Assembly: GCA_026982415.1 (NCBI GenBank)
Contig: JALSHE010000073.1
Span: forward strand, 1 to 57,961
DNA: 57,961 bases
DNA from: Robiginitomaculum sp.
GTDB lineage: Bacteria; Pseudomonadota; Alphaproteobacteria; Caulobacterales; Maricaulaceae
Direction of reading: 5' to 3'
Part shown: in pieces, positions 25,432-33,418 of the stretch
How positions within the stretch are numbered: position 1 is the first letter of the stretch
Layout: each line of letters starts with the position of its first letter
Notes under the pieces: model-generated
Databases searched by the model: none
Told to the model about the DNA's origin: nothing
What the model saw: only the letters and a program-made list of their open reading frames with translations
Program-made: the position numbers and the translations under genes

Positions 25432-26316
25432 CTATAAATTCAACTTCATAAATAAATTAAATGCTCCCTCTTCATAATCCGCGAAGGGCGCACAATACTC
25501 AAATCCGAATTTTTCGTAAAGAGCGCGGGCGGCGGCGTAGGGTTGGTTGTTGCCAGTCTCCAAACTGAGCCGCTTATAGCCGCGCGTTTGCGCTTGTTCA
25601 ATAATATGAGCAAGCATGGTACTGCCAACCCCGCGCCTAAGAGCGGCGGATGTTGTGCGCATGGATTTTATTTCGCCGTGAGTTTTGTCCAGCTCCTTCA
25701 AGGCCCCACACCCCAAAAGCACATCATCGTCCCAAACACTCCAAAAACTTATATCGGGCTTTTGTAAGGCCGACAAGTCCAGGGCAAACACACTGTCCGG
25801 CGGGGAATTGGCAAAAGCATCCGCAAGATGATCCCGTAACAATGCTTGTATTTCCGGCCCTGTTAAATCGTCTCGCTTGATCAGCATTTCGCTCTCGGGA
25901 AATCTGTCATAAACGGGAACACCGTCTTTGATGCGGTAATATGCGCCTTTGTTTTCGCAAAAAATATGGCGGACTAAAGCTCTACCCTTGCTATCATCAA
26001 GCGATCCTGCCGAAACATCTATCTGGTCTTTTAATGACCGATAGCCAAACCCGTGCCAGAACAAGGTGCTGCCACAGGTCTGGCAAAACCCGCGTCTGGC
26101 CTTGATGGACGATTGATACCAGCGCACATTGTTTTCGCCCTTGGTGATGAAAAATCCGGATTTTGGCCCGATTAGTGATGCCCAGTGATGGCCGCTCCAG
26201 CGGCGACACTGCTCACAGTGGCAGGCCGTGATTCCGTGAATGGTTTTGTCTGTTCCGCTTAGTTGATATTTCACAGCCCCACATAAACAACCACCTGTGT
26301 AGGTTTCCTCGCTCAT
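25432..26316 (-). CDS. Fusion of GFA (Mss4-like zinc) domain and GNAT acetyltransferase
   Basis: 294 residues from ATG 26316; an 18-residue longer frame reads back into dapB and is not used. The N-terminal half is a GFA domain with zinc cysteines in GGCLCGAVKYQ, CHCEQCRRWSG and FCQTCGSTLFW, the fold of glutathione-dependent formaldehyde-activating proteins. From about residue 155 the C-terminal half is a GNAT domain with the acetyl-CoA loop ALRRGVGSTML and LYEKFGFEYCAPF. Both domains are common separately, but I do not know this fusion as a characterised protein. Its start overlaps the dapB stop by ATGA, so it is co-translated with lysine/DAP synthesis. Substrate unknown. Confidence 0.85.
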   Translation of the reverse strand: MSEETYTGGCLCGAVKYQLSGTDKTIHGITACHCEQCRRWSGHHWASLIGPKSGFFITKGENNVRWYQSSIKARRGFCQTCGSTLFWHGFGYRSLKDQIDVSAGSLDDSKGRALVRHIFCENKGAYYRIKDGVPVYDRFPESEMLIKRDDLTGPEIQALLRDHLADAFANSPPDSVFALDLSALQKPDISFWSVWDDDVLLGCGALKELDKTHGEIKSMRTTSAALRRGVGSTMLAHIIEQAQTRGYKRLSLETGNNQPYAAARALYEKFGFEYCAPFADYEEGAFNLFMKLNL

Positions 26317-27047
26317 AACCCCAAAACATCCCGCATATCGTACAAACCATTGTCCTGTTCCGCTGCCCAAATCCCAGCGGTTAGTGCGCCTTTGGCGAAC
26401 ACGGCACGGTCTATGGCTGTGTGGGTCAGGGTGAGGGTCTCCATGTTGGAGCTTAGGAACACGGAATGCTCGCCGACCACGCCGCCGTGGCGCAGAGCAG
26501 CGATTTCGCTGGGGGTTATGCTCTGCCCACCCGCCTCCAAGGCTCGCCCTAACATCAGCGCCGTACCGGACGGGGCGTCTTTTTTCTGGTTATGGTGGAT
26601 GTCGAGAATGTCTGCGTCCCAGTCTTTAGGCAGGGCGGCGGCGGCTTTGCGCACCAAGTTTTCCAGCACACAAATGCCGATAGAGAAATTGCCGGACTTG
26701 ACCAAGGTAATAGCATTCGCGGCTTTCTCCAGCGCCGCTTCCTCGGTTGCAGAATAACCTGTCGTACCCGTGACAAGTGTCCGGCACGACGTCTCGTACA
26801 TCATCAAAGCCGCATCGATAGCGGCCTTGGGATGGGAAAAATCTATCAGTACATCACAAACCTCAAGCGCAGCCCGCACATCGGATGTAAACTTTACCCC
26901 GCCCGCATCAGCGCCTAGATGGCTAGAATCAGCCGCGACCAAGGCCGCAACCAGTTCGGCCTTTCCGGATTTGGCAATTTCCGTGCGCAAGGCGCAACCC
27001 ATGCGCCCCCCTGCGCCAAGAACTCCGATTTTAGCGCGCACACTCAA
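26313..27047 (-). CDS. dapB: 4-hydroxy-tetrahydrodipicolinate reductase
   Basis: 244 residues. The NAD(P) fold is KIGVLGAGGRMGCALRTEI. Other motifs are LIDFSHPKAA, TGTTGYSATEE, and the catalytic IHHNQKKDAPSGTALMLG. It reduces the dihydrodipicolinate precursor to tetrahydrodipicolinate on the way to DAP and lysine. The gene is close behind secB (8 bp) and its stop overlaps the GFA-GNAT gene. Confidence 0.95.
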   Translation of the reverse strand: MSVRAKIGVLGAGGRMGCALRTEIAKSGKAELVAALVAADSSHLGADAGGVKFTSDVRAALEVCDVLIDFSHPKAAIDAALMMYETSCRTLVTGTTGYSATEEAALEKAANAITLVKSGNFSIGICVLENLVRKAAAALPKDWDADILDIHHNQKKDAPSGTALMLGRALEAGGQSITPSEIAALRHGGVVGEHSVFLSSNMETLTLTHTAIDRAVFAKGALTAGIWAAEQDNGLYDMRDVLGL

Positions 27048-27055
27048 CGCAACGA

Positions 27056-27703
27056 CTAATTAAAAGTCACGCTCTCGCCAGTTTCCTGTGCGCGGCGCAT
27101 CATTTCATCACGGAACATGGCGGCAAAATCCGGCGGCTCCAACAAGATCGGCGGGTAGCCACCATTTTGGGTCATTTCAGCCATGATCTGGCGGGCGAAC
27201 GGAAATAAAAGCCGCGGGCACTCGATCAAAATCATTGGCTGGATATGCTCTTCGGCAACATTGCCAAAAGCGAATAGACCCGCATATTCTAATTCGCACA
27301 AAAAGACGGGCTTGCCGTCGCGTTCGGCTTTGGCACCGAGCATCAACACGACTTCGACAGTGTTTTCGTCAAGCATTTGACGGCCAATTTCAATATTAAT
27401 ACTGATAGCCGGCGTAGGTTGATCTTGACGCAAACTGTCGGGCGCATTTGGATTTTCAAAACTGGCGTCTTTGGTGTATTGAGCCAAAATCCGTAACATA
27501 GGTTGTTGCTCCGCCTCTGCACCATTGCCTTGTTGGGTTGGCTGTGGCGCTTCGACCGGTTTTTTTGCAGGCTTGGCAGCGGGCTTTTTTACTGCTTTTG
27601 GCGCAGGTTTTTTAGCCGCTTTCTTTACTGGCTTTTTGGCCGCTTTAGCGGTTGTCTTCTTAGCCGGCTTTTTAGCGGGCGTTGCTTTTTTCTTCGTAGC
27701 CAT
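27056..27703 (-). CDS. secB: SecB export chaperone with Lys/Ala/Pro-rich N-terminal tail
   Basis: 215 residues, about 50 longer than usual SecB. Residues from about 67 on (MLRILAQYTKDASFENPNAP, VEVVLMLGAKAERDG, CELEYAGLFAF, FPFARQIMAEMTQNGGYPP) are canonical SecB, the tetrameric chaperone that keeps preproteins unfolded and hands them to SecA. Residues 1-50 are a repetitive basic tail of Lys, Ala and Pro (KKPAKKTTAKAAKKPVKKAA) with about 20 lysines, similar to histone H1 or AlgP tails. A shorter start without the tail would need an internal codon; none with a good ribosome binding site is obvious, so the tail seems real. It is divergent from the Tim44-like gene. Confidence 0.92.
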   Translation of the reverse strand: MATKKKATPAKKPAKKTTAKAAKKPVKKAAKKPAPKAVKKPAAKPAKKPVEAPQPTQQGNGAEAEQQPMLRILAQYTKDASFENPNAPDSLRQDQPTPAISINIEIGRQMLDENTVEVVLMLGAKAERDGKPVFLCELEYAGLFAFGNVAEEHIQPMILIECPRLLFPFARQIMAEMTQNGGYPPILLEPPDFAAMFRDEMMRRAQETGESVTFN

Positions 27704-27838
27704 CTTCGTCCTTTGTCATTCAGTTTGGAAAATAAGTGTAAGTTTGATTTGAATAATTGGTTGTTGTTGTTAACATGGACTTTACTGCACGGGAATTCAA
27801 GTCCGCTCACAGATATTTCATCAAGGAATTTTACGCAT

Positions 27839-28567
27839 ATGTCAGATATTTTATTATACGCAATATTGACCATTATAATTGGTGGTTTGCTGTATTCTGT
27901 TTTGGGCAAAGATGTTGGGCAAAACCCAGAGCGGCGCCCGAAAAAGGATCCAAGCCAAGGTAAAGATGCCAATGATGTTTTGGACAATTTTTTCGGCCAC
28001 CCGGACGGAAAAAAAAGGCCGGAAAGACCTGTACAGCAAGAACCAAGCTTTATTGGCCCCGCCGCCGAAGGGCTTGGGGAAATTGCGGCAGCGGATGCCA
28101 ATTTTTCTCTCCCCCAATTTTTGGACGGCGCCAAAGGCGCTTACGGCATGATACTTGAAGCTTTCGCTGCTGGCGATAAAGACACTTTGGCGGCTCTTTT
28201 AACCGACGATGTTAAAGAGCGTTATTTCGCTGCGATTGAAGATTTGGCCGAAAAAGGCCTGACGCAGACAACCGATTTGGCACGTCTGATTGACGCAGAA
28301 GTGGTCAGCGCCGAGAAATCCGGCAAGCAAGCCACAATCCGTGTTGCGTATTTCGCCGAACTGGCGACAGCGCTAACGGATAAAGACGGGAAAGTGGTTG
28401 AGGGCGATCTGGATATGCTGTCGCGGGTTCGGGAGGTGTGGAGCTATGAGCGGAAACTGACCGACAAAAACCCCAATTGGAAATTGTCCGGGGTTGAACC
28501 GCACACAACAAATAATCCAGATACTGACAGTAAGACAGGCGGACCGGATCATTCGCCCGATACATAA
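27839..28567 (+). CDS. Tim44-like domain membrane-anchored protein
   Basis: 242 residues from ATG 27839 (AAGGAA 10 bp upstream). The longer open frame upstream is antisense to the secB tail and is rejected. One N-terminal transmembrane helix (ILLYAILTIIIGGLLYSVLG) is followed by a polar linker and a Tim44/Mba1-type domain (GAYGMILEAFAAGDKDTLAALL, REVWSYERKLTDKNPNWKLSGV). Mitochondrial Tim44 tethers the import motor; the alphaproteobacterial relatives are thought to be inner-membrane adaptors of unsettled function. The secB / Tim44-like / mltA / Smr order is typical of the group. Confidence 0.87.
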   Translation: MSDILLYAILTIIIGGLLYSVLGKDVGQNPERRPKKDPSQGKDANDVLDNFFGHPDGKKRPERPVQQEPSFIGPAAEGLGEIAAADANFSLPQFLDGAKGAYGMILEAFAAGDKDTLAALLTDDVKERYFAAIEDLAEKGLTQTTDLARLIDAEVVSAEKSGKQATIRVAYFAELATALTDKDGKVVEGDLDMLSRVREVWSYERKLTDKNPNWKLSGVEPHTTNNPDTDSKTGGPDHSPDT

Positions 28568-29840
28568 GCTCATATGTCTTGCGGCGGTGTTGGGCATTAG
28601 CGCCTGCGCCACGACGAATTCGCCTGCGCCGTCTGATATACCAGATGTGGTTCCAGCTGAAATTAAAACGGCTCCGCCAGCCGTGCCGGATCCGGACACA
28701 CCGCCGCCCCCGGATCCGATTGTTGTACCGCCCCCCCCACCTCCGGTTCAAAATCCGACTGTTCAGCCACAACCTAATCCGGGCATTCCTAATCCGACCA
28801 GCCCTATTCCGCCCAGCCCTGCCTTTACCGCTCTCAGTTATTGGCAAGAGGCAGGTCCAACCCCTGCCCTCAAAGCTTTGCAAAAAACCTGTGCGGTTTG
28901 GAAACACAGACCTGACGAGAAATATATAGACAATAATCATCCTAGATATGGGCGTTACAAAGATTGGCGCGCCCCTTGTAACGCAGCATTATCTTTGTTG
29001 GCACTATCTTCAGACGTTAGTCGCGACACTGCTATCCGGTTTTTTCAAACCCATTTTGAACCCGTCAACATAGGTGCAGATACAGGCTTGCTCACCGCCT
29101 ATTATGCGCCGGAATTACCTGTAAGGCGAAGGGCCTCACTTGAGTTCTCCGAGCCAATTTTAGCGCGGCCTAGTGACCCACAAAAACAAAGCCTCGCCCG
29201 TAAAGACATATCGGTCACGACATCAACCGTTCTGGCTTATGGGCGGGCCGTAGATGTGTTTTTCTTGCAAGTGCAAGGCTCCGGTCAGATTAGGTTCCCT
29301 GACGGCACAATTTACCGCGCCGCCTTTGATGGACATAATAATCGCCCCTATACTTCCATCGGTCGCCTGCTGATTAAACGCGGTGAACTTGACAAAGACA
29401 AGGCTGGCAAACGCGATATTGAAGCATGGATGGCCAAGGCTGGTTATTTACGCACAAAGCAATTGATGGCCGAAAATGCCCGTTATATATTTTTTAAAAC
29501 CGAGCATATCGTTGCGGGCGATGGACCAAAGGGTGCCGTGGGCATTCCCCTAACCGATATGGGTTCCTTAGCGGTTGATCCGAAGCGCTTTCCCTACGGG
29601 GCGGTAATTTGGGTTGTGGGGAAATTTCCGACCGAGGCTGGTGATTATATAGGCGTAGACACGGGGCATCTTTTGATAGCACAGGACACTGGCGGCGCCA
29701 TAAAAGGTGAGAAACGCGGCGATGTTTATTTTGGTAGTGGTGACCAGGCAGGTGCTTTGGCGGGCGTCATGAAACACAGGGCTACATGGACACTGTTTTT
29801 ACCTACGGCGCTGGCACTGAAATTTCTACCGAGTTCTTGA
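28494..29840 (+). CDS. mltA: Membrane-bound lytic murein transglycosylase A
   Basis: 448 residues if started at TTG 28494, which overlaps the Tim44-like gene by 74 bp. There is no in-frame ATG before the lipobox, so the start is a rare codon; TTG 28494 is tentative. The lipoprotein signal is KLICLAAVLGISAC, followed by a Pro-rich linker of about 60 residues containing a run of eight C (28731-28738). The MltA barrel has GLLTAYYAPELPV and FFLQVQGSGQIRFPDG. The 3D domain has GVDTGHLLIAQDTGGAIKG with the catalytic Asp. It cleaves peptidoglycan glycan strands to anhydromuropeptides in the periplasm. Confidence 0.9.
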   Translation: MNRTQQIIQILTVRQADRIIRPIHKLICLAAVLGISACATTNSPAPSDIPDVVPAEIKTAPPAVPDPDTPPPPDPIVVPPPPPPVQNPTVQPQPNPGIPNPTSPIPPSPAFTALSYWQEAGPTPALKALQKTCAVWKHRPDEKYIDNNHPRYGRYKDWRAPCNAALSLLALSSDVSRDTAIRFFQTHFEPVNIGADTGLLTAYYAPELPVRRRASLEFSEPILARPSDPQKQSLARKDISVTTSTVLAYGRAVDVFFLQVQGSGQIRFPDGTIYRAAFDGHNNRPYTSIGRLLIKRGELDKDKAGKRDIEAWMAKAGYLRTKQLMAENARYIFFKTEHIVAGDGPKGAVGIPLTDMGSLAVDPKRFPYGAVIWVVGKFPTEAGDYIGVDTGHLLIAQDTGGAIKGEKRGDVYFGSGDQAGALAGVMKHRATWTLFLPTALALKFLPSS

Positions 29841-29850
29841 TGGCCAGAGT

Positions 29851-30339
29851 ATGAAAGGAAGCCGCCAACTCACAGATGCTGACCAACAAATATGGCGGCG
29901 CATTTCGCGCACAGTCAGGCCGTTGAACGCCCCTAAAACCAGCTCCAACTCAGGTGCCAAAACCGAGACCCATATTCACCTCCCCGTCGCGCCTGCGCCC
30001 ATCTTGCACCACAACCGCCAAGACATTCAAATACGCGCTGATAAAAAAACCCGTAGGGGTCAGGTTAAAATTGACCGCACCATCGACCTCCACGATATGT
30101 CTCGCGACGCCGCATTCGCTAGCCTGAAACGTCGTTTGGTTTTAGCGCATGAATGTAAACACCGCACCGTCCTGATTATCACGGGCAAAGGCCCAAACCT
30201 GCAAGGCATCCTGCGCCAAAGCTTACAGGGCTGGCTCAACGACCCGAGCCTAAGACACATAATCGCCAGTATAGCCCAAGCCCATATAAGACACGGCGGC
30301 ACTGGCGCGTTTTATGTGTTTTTGAAAAGGCTGGGTTAA
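29851..30339 (+). CDS. Smr-domain protein
   Basis: 162 residues. A disordered, basic N-terminal half is followed by the Smr domain: IDLHDMSRDAAFASLKRRL, VLIITGKGPN, and HGGTGAFYVFLKR. The usual DLHG motif reads DLHD. Small Smr proteins are related to the MutS2 nuclease domain and nick nucleic acid; the cellular role in this genus is unknown. It starts 10 bp after mltA, completing the conserved cluster. Confidence 0.9.
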   Translation: MKGSRQLTDADQQIWRRISRTVRPLNAPKTSSNSGAKTETHIHLPVAPAPILHHNRQDIQIRADKKTRRGQVKIDRTIDLHDMSRDAAFASLKRRLVLAHECKHRTVLIITGKGPNLQGILRQSLQGWLNDPSLRHIIASIAQAHIRHGGTGAFYVFLKRLG

Positions 30340-30641
30340 GCGGGATTTCGAGCTAGGCGCGGGTATGAAAACCATATTCAACTCTCGAATACGGCGCCCT
30401 CAAGCTAAGGTAGAGGCTATCACTCCACCAACATTAAACCCAATATGAGCAATAATACACGCTAAAAGGTCGCGCTTCCAAATAAAAATAGCGCCAAAAG
30501 CTAAACCGCTAAAGGCGATGAGTATTAGAGCCGGGCTGGGCCAGAACAAGGCGTGTGGGAGCGTGAACAAAAAAGTTGAAATAAATAACGCAAACCCTTT
30601 GGATGCACCTAAGTCGATTGCTCTTGAGATCACGAATCCAC

Positions 30642-30649
30642 GAAAGATT
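30642..30649. repeat. Left target-site duplication of the IS
   Basis: GAAAGATT directly before the left inverted repeat; the same 8 bases follow the right end at 31964-31971. Extending it by one base to the left gives CGAAAGATT on both sides, the extra C being shared with the IS end. Confidence 0.9.
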
Positions 30650-31963
30650 GATAGTGTTTAAAATTCTGTGCCATTCCAGTAAGTTTATTAAAAACAGGAA
30701 TGACTATTATGACCAAATTACCAAGCAAGCCCATGGGCTTCGATTTTGACGACGCTCTTAAATCCTTACAAGCTGGCCAGCCTCTTTCTGGCAAGGGCGG
30801 GATATTAACGCCGTTGATCAAGCAGCTAACCGAGGCCGCTCTGGCGGCTGAACTGGAAGCACACATTGCGGGCGAGCAAACCACCAATCGTAAGAACGGT
30901 AGCACCAGCAAGACCATCAAGTCCACCTCTGGCAGTTTCTCGCTAGACACGCCCCGTGACCGTTCGGGCAGCTTTGAGCCGCAGCTGGTCAAGAAACACC
31001 AGACCCATATGTCTGACGAGATCGAGCGTAAAATTTTATCTCTCTATGCTCTGGGGTCGAGCTATTCGGATATCTCCGGCCACATCGAAGAGATATACGG
31101 TATCAATGTTTATACGGCGACCATCAGTGCTGTCACCGACAAGATAATCCCCAAGCTCAAGGAATGGCAGAACCGTCCACTGGAGAGCGTCTATCCGTTC
31201 GTCTGGCTCGACGCCATACACTACAAGGTACGCGAAGACGGACACTATAGATCGAAGGCCATTTACACCGTTCTCGGGCTTAAAATCGACGGTACAAAGG
31301 AGATATTGGGCTTATATACCTCTGATACCGAAGGTGCTAACTTCTGGCTCTCGGTGCTCACAGACATCAATAACCGGGGCGTAGAAGACATTTTAATCGC
31401 CTGCGTAGACGGATTGTCTGGCTTCCCCGATGCCATCAACGCCATCTTCCCGGACACCGAGGTGCAGCTCTGTATTATTCACCAAATTCGCAATTCACTG
31501 CGCTATGTTGGCTCTAAAAACCACAAGGAATTTATGGCCGACCTCAAGCTGGTCTACAAAGCCGAGACCAAAGACTTGGCAGAAATAGCCCTTGATAAGC
31601 TGGAGGAAAAATGGGGCGAGCGCTACCCAATCGTCATTCGTTCCTGGCGCAAGAAGTGGGGGCACCTGTCGGTATATTTTAAATACTCCGCACCGATCCG
31701 CAAGGTCATCTACACCACAAATGCCGTCGAAGCTGTGCATCGCCAGTTCCGAAAATTGACCAAAACCAAAGGCGCTTTCCCGAATGAAAACAGCCTGCTT
31801 AAGCTCCTATTCGTAGGCATAAAAAACATGACGAAAAAATGGACGATGCCAATTCAAAACTGGAACTTGACCTTATCCCAACTCGCCATATACTTCGACG
31901 GACGTTTAGATGAAATACTGGACATCTAAATGTGTAACCTGACACAGAATTTTGAACAGTCTC
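30650..31963 (+). mobile_element. IS256-family insertion sequence, complete
   Basis: 1314 bp with imperfect terminal inverted repeats: GATAGTGTTTAAAATTCTGT at the left and GAGACTGTTCAAAATTCTGT at the right end (read inward), 20 of 24 bases alike when extended to CCA/TCA. It is flanked by the 8-bp direct repeat GAAAGATT, the length typical for the family. One transposase gene fills it. Intact ends, duplication and transposase point to a recent insertion that may still be active. Confidence 0.95.
30709..31929 (+). CDS. IS256-family transposase (mutator type)
   Basis: 406 residues from ATG 30709. An ATG at 30700 is in frame, but AGGA at 30696-30699 sits directly against it and is correctly spaced for 30709. 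Family features are the N-terminal TEAALAAELEAHI, the DDE residues in WLDAIHYKV and ACVDGLSGFPDAI, CIIHQIRNSLRYV, and the end region IYTTNAVEAVHRQFRK with the probable catalytic Glu. No frameshift or stop is seen. It catalyses copy-out/paste-in transposition through a circular intermediate in studied relatives. Confidence 0.95.
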   Translation: MTKLPSKPMGFDFDDALKSLQAGQPLSGKGGILTPLIKQLTEAALAAELEAHIAGEQTTNRKNGSTSKTIKSTSGSFSLDTPRDRSGSFEPQLVKKHQTHMSDEIERKILSLYALGSSYSDISGHIEEIYGINVYTATISAVTDKIIPKLKEWQNRPLESVYPFVWLDAIHYKVREDGHYRSKAIYTVLGLKIDGTKEILGLYTSDTEGANFWLSVLTDINNRGVEDILIACVDGLSGFPDAINAIFPDTEVQLCIIHQIRNSLRYVGSKNHKEFMADLKLVYKAETKDLAEIALDKLEEKWGERYPIVIRSWRKKWGHLSVYFKYSAPIRKVIYTTNAVEAVHRQFRKLTKTKGAFPNENSLLKLLFVGIKNMTKKWTMPIQNWNLTLSQLAIYFDGRLDEILDI

Positions 31964-31971
31964 GAAAGATT
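31964..31971. repeat. Right target-site duplication of the IS
   Basis: GAAAGATT directly after the right inverted repeat, identical to 30642-30649. Confidence 0.9.
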
Positions 31972-32453
31972 AGCTCTTCGATAACGCCCGCACGTAGGAA
32001 GACGAAAAACAGCCACCACCACGGAGCCGTTGCAGCTTCGTTTAATCGCTCTTCGGTGCTTGTGGGGTCGAGGCCTGTGAATTGAGCAATTAAGCCAAAA
32101 GTCGCTACGCCCAAAAGAGCGAGTGTGAAGCCGATTGCTGCAGTTGAAAAGGTTGACCGCGAAATGCTTCGAATACCGACCGATGATAAGTTTTTTCTTT
32201 CAACAACCACAACATAGGCGATCAAAAACACTCCCATTAACCACCATCCAGTTTCACTCGCCAAAAACGGAAATGAAGAGAATGTCTTTTCAGAATATAG
32301 CTCATGTAGTATGAACGCCGTCACTATAGTCGCCAACACTGTAATAAACCGTACTATCGCCATGTGCTGATAATACCAGATTCTATTTCTGCTGATACTA
32401 CATTCTCTATCAGTGTGCCAATCTCTCCTTTTAACATTAGACCGCCTTCCTAC

Positions 32454-33116
32454 TTACGTCCGACCAACTCCAAATAGCATGCCCTCCAATTGCTCGATCA
32501 CTGCATCGAAATGCTCGGGCTTTCCTGTGGATTTTTTTATCAACATGGCGCCTTGTAGGGCTGAGGTGTAGAGTTTGGCGAAGCTTGTAGCTGTGCCTGG
32601 AAAATGAAAGACACCTGCATCGCGTCCGCCTTTAAACACCCGCGCAAGCCAGACTTCTTGCTCGACAAAAAAACTGGCGAGTATACCTTGTATGTTGGGG
32701 CACAGGGTTTCGTAGGTGGCACCAAGAACGCCGAACAGACAAGACACACCCTGCATGTCACGCACCGGGCGGATCGGCGCCATAAAACTTTCATAGGCCT
32801 TTTTATAGATTTCAGGGGTGTTGCTCTCGGGGTCGCCCGCATCTATGTCTTGCCACGCATTCATGGTGTTATCCCGGTAGCGGGTCAAGACGGTTGCGCC
32901 CAGCTCGGCCTTAGTCGGAAAGTGATAATGTATAGACGCGGTGCGGATACCAAGCTCTTTAGCCAAGTCGCCGTAGGACACCGCATTAAAGCCGCGCACC
33001 ATCACCAAGTTTTGGAATGTATCGGCGATTTTGCGCGCCGTATCACTTAAAGGACAACATAGAGACTTGTCACTTAATGCGGTGCTAGCCTGTTCTGATA
33101 TATGGCTGTTCGCCAT
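32454..33116 (-). CDS. TetR/AcrR-family transcriptional regulator
   Basis: 220 residues from ATG 33116, which has AGGAG upstream; a longer frame is unlikely. The N-terminal helix-turn-helix is FNAVSYGDLAKELGIRTASI followed by HYHFPTKAEL, the TetR signature. The ligand domain includes CLFGVLGATYETLCPNIQ, a pattern like TetR proteins of the YxaF/LmrA group. An 18-bp palindrome placed in a promoter lies 110-127 bp upstream of its start. The divergent double-cupin gene is the likely co-regulated target. The ligand is unknown. Confidence 0.9.
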   Translation of the reverse strand: MANSHISEQASTALSDKSLCCPLSDTARKIADTFQNLVMVRGFNAVSYGDLAKELGIRTASIHYHFPTKAELGATVLTRYRDNTMNAWQDIDAGDPESNTPEIYKKAYESFMAPIRPVRDMQGVSCLFGVLGATYETLCPNIQGILASFFVEQEVWLARVFKGGRDAGVFHFPGTATSFAKLYTSALQGAMLIKKSTGKPEHFDAVIEQLEGMLFGVGRT

Positions 33117-33221
33117 GAAGGTCTCCTGATTTTTTGTACCATAATGCGGTGAATGCAGAAGCGCCACCAATATTATTTCCCAAAAACATATGTCCCATAA
33201 GCATAAATCTCATAAATATGC

Positions 33222-33250
33222 TTGACTACCTATTAGTAGGTAGATATAGC
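33222..33250 (+). promoter_or_regulatory. Promoter with embedded TetR-type operator
   Basis: TTGACT (33222-33227) and TATAGC (33245-33250) are spaced 17 bp. Between and overlapping them lies CTACCTA-TTAG-TAGGTAG (33226-33243), a perfect inverted repeat with 7-bp arms. The divergent tetR and cupin genes share this 302-bp gap. A repressor here would block RNA polymerase. The plus-strand transcript would have a leader of about 160 bases. I see nothing else in the gap apart from an AT-rich stretch and an AGGAAACC ribosome binding site before the cupin gene. Confidence 0.72.
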
Positions 33251-33418
33251 GCTTTACGGACAATGGCAAGAGCAAGCTACATTTGATTTTACCCCGATGG
33301 TTTTCCCTGTGGTTTTACCCTGAGAGACCAAAGCGAACCAAAGCTAACACGGTGACGTTATAATTGGACAGAGTTATGAATACAGCAAAGTTAACACCGC
33401 AAACATTCTAGGAAACCG

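Larger units (their letters stand above)
30400..32363 (-). pseudogene. CPBP-family intramembrane metalloprotease gene interrupted by an IS256-family element
   Basis: Two pieces of one gene flank the IS. The 5' piece (32363 down to 31964) encodes membrane helices and the motif GVIEELIFR. The 3' piece (30649 down to 30400) resumes with GFVISRAIDLG and ends in the second catalytic region (FTLPHALFW, IIAHIGFNVGGV). Removing the IS and one 8-bp duplicate restores a single 642-bp frame of 213 residues with a perfect EExxxRG motif. The break falls within the Arg codon of that motif. CPBP (Abi/CAAX-like) proteases cut within the membrane. The present gene should be inactive: the 5' piece runs into the IS and stops after about 12 codons. 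Confidence 0.93.

Noticed and set aside
27503-27838. A long N-terminal extension of the Tim44-like protein
   Set aside because: It is the antisense of the repetitive secB tail (Phe/Leu/Arg-rich) and gives no sensible topology; ATG 27839 has a ribosome binding site and is followed by the family's transmembrane helix.
30400-30633. A separate 77-residue membrane protein
   Set aside because: It is the 3' fragment of the CPBP gene; its ATG is an internal codon, the real frame continues upstream through ATC TTT CGT GGA until the IS junction.
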